The translations under genes and the position numbers were made by a program. A stretch of 43,928 nt of DNA from Pseudarthrobacter oxydans (lineage in GTDB: Bacteria > Actinomycetota > Actinomycetes > Actinomycetales > Micrococcaceae), in the NCBI RefSeq assembly GCF_013314975.1, contig NZ_JABTYH010000037.1:1-43928 (forward strand), given 5' to 3'. The notes beneath the pieces were generated by a model. The model did not search any database. It saw nothing but the letters and a program-made list of their open reading frames with translations, and had not been told where the DNA came from. This document shows, piece after piece, positions 41,214 through 43,928 of this stretch. Within the stretch, counting starts at the first letter, position 1. Every line of letters begins with the position of its first letter.

Positions 41214-41225
41214 TAAGCATGCTTA
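41214..41225. promoter_or_regulatory. palindrome in the SDR promoter
   Basis: TAAGCATGCTTA is a perfect 12-bp palindrome 33 bp before the SDR start. It directly follows TTGAAC (41206-41211), a fair -35, so it would occupy the promoter spacer. It could be an operator. Confidence 0.45.
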
Positions 41226-41258
41226 GCTTTTTGTCATCCGAGCACCAGGAGGACCACC

Positions 41259-42152
41259 ATGACAGACCAGTACACCTTCCGCAATCCGGTCACCGCCTAC
41301 GAAAAGATCTCCCCGCCGAAGCAGCACCAGCCCGAGCCGGGACTGGACGCGGAGCTGGCACCCAAGGCCGATCTTGGCGAAGAGACCTACCGAGGTACCG
41401 GCAGGCTGGAAGGGCGCAAGGCGATCGTCACCGGCGCGGATTCCGGCATCGGTGCAGCAACGGCCATTGCCTTCGCCCGTGAGGGGGCCGACGTCGTTCT
41501 CTCCTACCTTCCGGAGGAGGAAGAGGATGCCGCCCGCATTGCGGGCCTCATCGAGGCCGCCGGGCGCAAGGCCATCAAGGTCCCCGGCGACCTCAAGGAC
41601 GCCTCCGTGTGCCGCGATGTGGTGGACACAGCCGTGGCGGTGCTGGGCAGCATCGACATCCTGGTCAACAACGCCGGGAAACAGGTGGCGCAGGAGGACC
41701 TCGCCGACATCACGGATGAACAGTTCGACCACACACTGAAGACCAATGTGTACGCAATGTTCTGGCTGACCAAGGCAGCACTCCCCCATATGCCGGCCGG
41801 ATCCACCATCATCAACACCACGTCCATCCAGGCCTACAGCCCGTCCCCGACCCTGGTGGATTACGCCACCACCAAGGCCAGCATCAACAACTTCACGAAG
41901 GGCCTGGCACAACAGCTGGCGCCCAAGGGCATCCGCGTTAATGCGGTGGCGCCGGGCCCCATCTGGACCCCGCTGCAGGTCAGCAGCGGCCAGCCGAAGG
42001 AGGAACTGCCGGAGTTCGGGCAGTCGACGCCGCTGGGCCGGGCCGGCCAGCCGGCGGAGCTCGCCCCCGCCTACGTCTTCCTCGCCTCACCGGAATCCAG
42101 CTATGTTGTGGGCGAGACGCTGAACGTCAACGGCGGCAGCCCCACGCCGTAG
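41259..42152 (+). CDS. short-chain dehydrogenase/reductase, stress-protein type
   Basis: A 297-residue NAD(P)-dependent oxidoreductase. It has an N-terminal extension of about 45 residues (with NPVTAYEKISPPKQHQPEPG), then TGADSGIG (cofactor), VNNAGKQ and the Ser/Tyr/Lys active site in NTTSIQAYSP and DYATTKAS. The C-terminus is the usual VGETLNVNGGS. The extended form resembles the Bacillus general-stress SDRs YdaD and YhdF; the substrate is unknown. AGGAGG lies about 6 nt before the ATG. A strong bidirectional terminator follows. Confidence 0.94.
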   Translation: MTDQYTFRNPVTAYEKISPPKQHQPEPGLDAELAPKADLGEETYRGTGRLEGRKAIVTGADSGIGAATAIAFAREGADVVLSYLPEEEEDAARIAGLIEAAGRKAIKVPGDLKDASVCRDVVDTAVAVLGSIDILVNNAGKQVAQEDLADITDEQFDHTLKTNVYAMFWLTKAALPHMPAGSTIINTTSIQAYSPSPTLVDYATTKASINNFTKGLAQQLAPKGIRVNAVAPGPIWTPLQVSSGQPKEELPEFGQSTPLGRAGQPAELAPAYVFLASPESSYVVGETLNVNGGSPTP

Positions 42153-42174
42153 CCCCGGGCTGTCCCGAAATCCC

Positions 42175-42215
42175 GACGGCGGTGCCCCGCGCCTGATGCG
42201 CGGGGCACCGCCGTC
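42175..42215. terminator. bidirectional hairpin terminator between SDR and DUF1810 genes
   Basis: GACGGCGGTGCCCCGCG (42175-42191) pairs perfectly with its complement at 42199-42215. One more C-G pair closes a 5-nt CTGAT loop, giving 18 bp. On the plus strand GGCATTTTAG follows. It separates two convergent genes. Confidence 0.85.
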
Positions 42216-42235
42216 GGCATTTTAGCTCCTGGCCC

Positions 42236-42679
42236 CTACTTCTCGTCCTCGCCTGCCAGCAGTTCGTCAGTGGCGGCGTCGGGCTGTCCATCAAAAAACT
42301 GGGCCAGGACCGTTTTGAACACGGTTTCCCCCGGAGCCGCCCGGAGGAACAGCGTCATGGAGGAGTGCAGCTTGCGGGCGTCGATGCTCCCGAAGATGTC
42401 CCCGGCCGGGCTGCCTGAGTGGTTGGTAACGGCCAGGGCGGACTCGAGCAGCCGTGGACCCAGCACCGGATGGGCCAGGTACTCCCGTGCTTCATCAAGG
42501 GAGCTGATGGCGTACCGTCGCGACATGTCGCTGTGGCCCAGGCCCGCGAACTGCGGAAAGACGAACCACATCCAGTGGCCGGTCTTCCGTCCCAGCTGCA
42601 GTTCCGCCAGCGCCTGGCTGTACGTGCCGCCGCTGTCCTGGGCGGCGACGAACCTGTCGAGGTTATAGGGATCGTTCAT
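42236..42679 (-). CDS. DUF1810 domain-containing protein
   Basis: A 147-residue soluble protein with the DUF1810 pattern: DRFVAAQDSGGTYSQALAEL, then TGHWMWFVFPQFAGLGHS, YAISSLDEAREYL and DARKLHSSMTLF. The family is helical and of unknown function. ATG at 42679 has AAGGAG about 6 nt upstream. Its start lies inside the end of the AlkD-like gene (17-bp overlap), so it is probably the last gene of the minus-strand cluster. Confidence 0.93.
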   Translation of the reverse strand: MNDPYNLDRFVAAQDSGGTYSQALAELQLGRKTGHWMWFVFPQFAGLGHSDMSRRYAISSLDEAREYLAHPVLGPRLLESALAVTNHSGSPAGDIFGSIDARKLHSSMTLFLRAAPGETVFKTVLAQFFDGQPDAATDELLAGEDEK

Positions 42680-43220
42680 GGGTGTCTCCTTGTAGTGGGG
42701 CTTGTTGGTCAATGAAGGCGGCGGCGGAGCGCAATTGGCTGTCGGAGTCCGTCCGCCACCGTGCCAGGACCACGGCTGCGCGCTGCCTGTCCCGCCCGCA
42801 GAGCCTCGCCACGAGCGGCGCCACGACGTCGGCCAGCAGCGGTTCCGTCAATTCCCGGGTCCCGGCAGACCGGAGGAAGCCCTCAATGCGGGTCAGGTCC
42901 GAATGGCGCAGGAGTGTCCTGGTGGATTGCAGCAGGACAACAGCAGCGAGCCGGCGCTCAAAAACGGCCCTCGAACCGGGGCCGGGCTGGCCCCACAGGG
43001 CGGACGCCAGGTGGACAACGGCGTCGTGGTCGAGTTCCTTGTACTTCCGGAGGGCGTCACGGACGGTTCCCCGGACTGCGCCCACCGAGGAGCCGTAGGA
43101 GGCCAGTTGCCCGCCCAGCCTCGCCTCGACGTCGTCCGCCCGGTACCAGGCGCCCTCATTCTGCAGGGTCCGGTCAACGAAGCCTGCAGCCGCGGCCACC
43201 TGGTCCAGGGTGCCGCTCAC
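42663..43220 (-). CDS. AlkD-like HEAT-repeat protein, possibly inactive
   Basis: A 185-residue helical protein resembling the AlkD DNA glycosylase family: YGSSVGAVRGTVRDALRKY, then VHLASALWGQPGPGSRAVFE, AVVLLQSTRTLLRHSDLTRI and EPLLADVVAPLVARL. AlkD proteins are about 225-240 residues; this one stops soon after SQLRSAAAFIDQQ, so the last HEAT repeats are missing. By eye, the W-D and W-x-R positions that shape the AlkD active site read TRELTE and SDSQLRS here. GTG at 43220 overlaps the upstream stop (GTGA). A frame extending 29 codons further upstream exists but overlaps the previous gene. Confidence 0.6.
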   Translation of the reverse strand: MSGTLDQVAAAAGFVDRTLQNEGAWYRADDVEARLGGQLASYGSSVGAVRGTVRDALRKYKELDHDAVVHLASALWGQPGPGSRAVFERRLAAVVLLQSTRTLLRHSDLTRIEGFLRSAGTRELTEPLLADVVAPLVARLCGRDRQRAAVVLARWRTDSDSQLRSAAAFIDQQAPLQGDTHERSL

Positions 43221-43576
43221 TGGCTGCGGCCCGCAGAGGCGTGGCGGATACAGAACGGGGTCCACGGCCGCGCCTCCAGCCTGCCCTCGGCGATGGCCTC
43301 CCCGCACACGGCACAGATCCCGTACGTGCCGGCGGCGATCCTCGCCAGCGCGGCCTCCACCTGGTCGAGCCCTGCGCTGCTCTGCTTCAGCAGGGCAGAC
43401 GCCTGGGACAGCTCGAAAGCGATGGTGGAGCCTTCCGGGTCATGCTCGTCGTCCACATTCGAATCCTGGCGCGCCGAGTTGGCGGAGGCGATGTCTGCGC
43501 GCAGGGCCGGCAGGAGGGCCACCTTCCGCTCCCGTTCCTCCTCAAGCAGGATCCGGAACCGTTCATAGTCGGGCAT
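43217..43576 (-). CDS. TraR/DksA-like zinc-finger protein
   Basis: A 119-residue protein with an N-terminal coiled coil (YERFRILLEEERERKVALLP), an acidic turn (SNVDDEHDPEGST), a second helix and a C-terminal finger GICAVCGEAIAEGRL...PFCIRHA. The finger has CxxC followed by CxxH, so one of the four usual cysteines is His. Relatives bind the secondary channel of RNA polymerase or are of unknown role; actinobacterial members often act without ppGpp synergy. TAGGCT lies 6 nt before the ATG, predicting a leaderless mRNA. It starts 20 bp after the transglycosylase gene. Confidence 0.88.
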   Translation of the reverse strand: MPDYERFRILLEEERERKVALLPALRADIASANSARQDSNVDDEHDPEGSTIAFELSQASALLKQSSAGLDQVEAALARIAAGTYGICAVCGEAIAEGRLEARPWTPFCIRHASAGRSQ

Positions 43577-43582
43577 GGGAAA

Positions 43583-43588
43583 AGCCTA
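43583..43588 (-). promoter_or_regulatory. -10 element for a leaderless DksA-like transcript
   Basis: The minus strand reads TAGGCT, then TTTCCC, then the ATG at 43576. There is no ribosome site. The hexamer lies in the short gap after the transglycosylase stop. Confidence 0.45.
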
Positions 43589-43596
43589 GCGCGGCG

Positions 43597-43928
43597 TCAG
43601 TACCAGTTCCTGGCCACAGAGTGGTTCCAGGCGGCGCACGGCGAGCCGTAACGCTCCCTGATGTAGCCCAGCCCCCAGTCGACCTGCGTCCGGTAGCTGG
43701 TAAGCCAGTCGGCACCGGCACTTGAATACTTGCCCGGCGGCAGGGCCTGCGCGATTCCGTAGGCGCCGGAAGAGGGGTTGGTGGCGGTGGTCAGCCAGTT
43801 CGATTCCTTGGTCCACAGCTGGGCCAGGCAGAGGAACTGGTCCTGCCCCCAGCCGTGGGCGCCCAACCTGGTGGAGGCGTAGTTTTTGGCTCCTGCCGGG
43901 TCATTGACCCTGCCGCCGGGGAGGGAAG
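43597..43928 (-). CDS. lytic transglycosylase-like secreted protein, 5' end outside the window
   Basis: C-terminal 109 residues of a peptidoglycan-cleaving protein; the start is beyond the window edge. The visible domain reads NDPAGAKNYASTRL, then LWTKESNWLTTATNPSSGAY, GIAQALPPGKY and WGLGYIRERYGSPCAAWNHS, ending ARNWY. This is the soluble transglycosylase-type end found on many actinobacterial resuscitation or aggregation-promoting factors. The Glu in TKESNW is the likely catalytic residue. The remaining protein, including any signal peptide or binding repeats, cannot be judged here. Confidence 0.9.
   Translation of the reverse strand, partial: SLPGGRVNDPAGAKNYASTRLGAHGWGQDQFLCLAQLWTKESNWLTTATNPSSGAYGIAQALPPGKYSSAGADWLTSYRTQVDWGLGYIRERYGSPCAAWNHSVARNWY

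Overview
This window is a GC-rich chromosomal segment of an actinobacterium, most likely Arthrobacter/Pseudarthrobacter or a close relative in the Micrococcaceae. The evidence is the codon bias, frequent GTG/TTG starts, a mycoredoxin, an actinobacterial-type SOS box, MurT/GatD, and a core gene order close to that of other actinobacteria. No rRNA, tRNA, CRISPR array, insertion sequence or prophage was recognised.

Positions 1-28,800 form a conserved housekeeping backbone, mostly on the minus strand. In minus-strand order it holds a small DUF6504-like gene and dnaE2 (SOS mutagenesis), thrS, a HIT protein and pgsA (phospholipid synthesis), pdxS, pdxT, yebC, ruvC-ruvA-ruvB (Holliday junction processing), yajC-secD-secF (protein export), relA (stringent response) and hisS. 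A plus-strand cyclophilin, a DUF349 protein and an AbiEi-antitoxin-like protein lie between relA and hisS. The same backbone order is known from Mycobacterium tuberculosis (thrS ... hisS). Here murT-gatD (lipid II amidation), a CapA-like lipoprotein and an M3 peptidase separate pdxS from pdxT. The acyltransferase/pimA pair that follows pgsA in mycobacteria is absent from this position.

Positions 28,800-34,860 carry small accessory genes: an unknown protein, chorismate mutase, a VOC protein, an SRAP/HMCES-type abasic-site protein, mycoredoxin, a lipoate-ligase-family protein, a DUF2177 membrane protein, and a PadR regulator overlapping an AarF/UbiB-type kinase.

Positions 34,860-38,100 look like a variable island: a lipoprotein of unknown function, an ECF-type sigma factor translationally coupled to a single-pass membrane protein, and about 640 bp holding only decayed coding sequence. 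Positions 38,100-43,928 return to ordinary accessory genes: thioesterase, endonuclease/exonuclease/phosphatase family, NUDIX, DUF1918, metallophosphoesterase and a stress-type SDR. The end is a minus-strand cluster of a lytic transglycosylase (cut by the window edge), a DksA/TraR-like protein, an AlkD-like protein and a DUF1810 protein.

The most notable non-coding pattern is a recurring promoter layout, TANNNT-N6-ATG, in front of pdxT, murT, capA, chorismate mutase and the DksA-like gene. It predicts leaderless mRNAs. The chorismate mutase/VOC pair appears to share one nearly symmetric bidirectional -10 core in a 19-bp gap. Other points of interest are a MurT without its zinc-ribbon cysteines, an SOS box that fills the -35/-10 spacer of the dnaE2 operon, a three-copy 10-bp-phased repeat upstream of padR, and an AlkD-like protein that appears to have lost active-site residues. 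All calls were made by reading the sequence; no database search was run.
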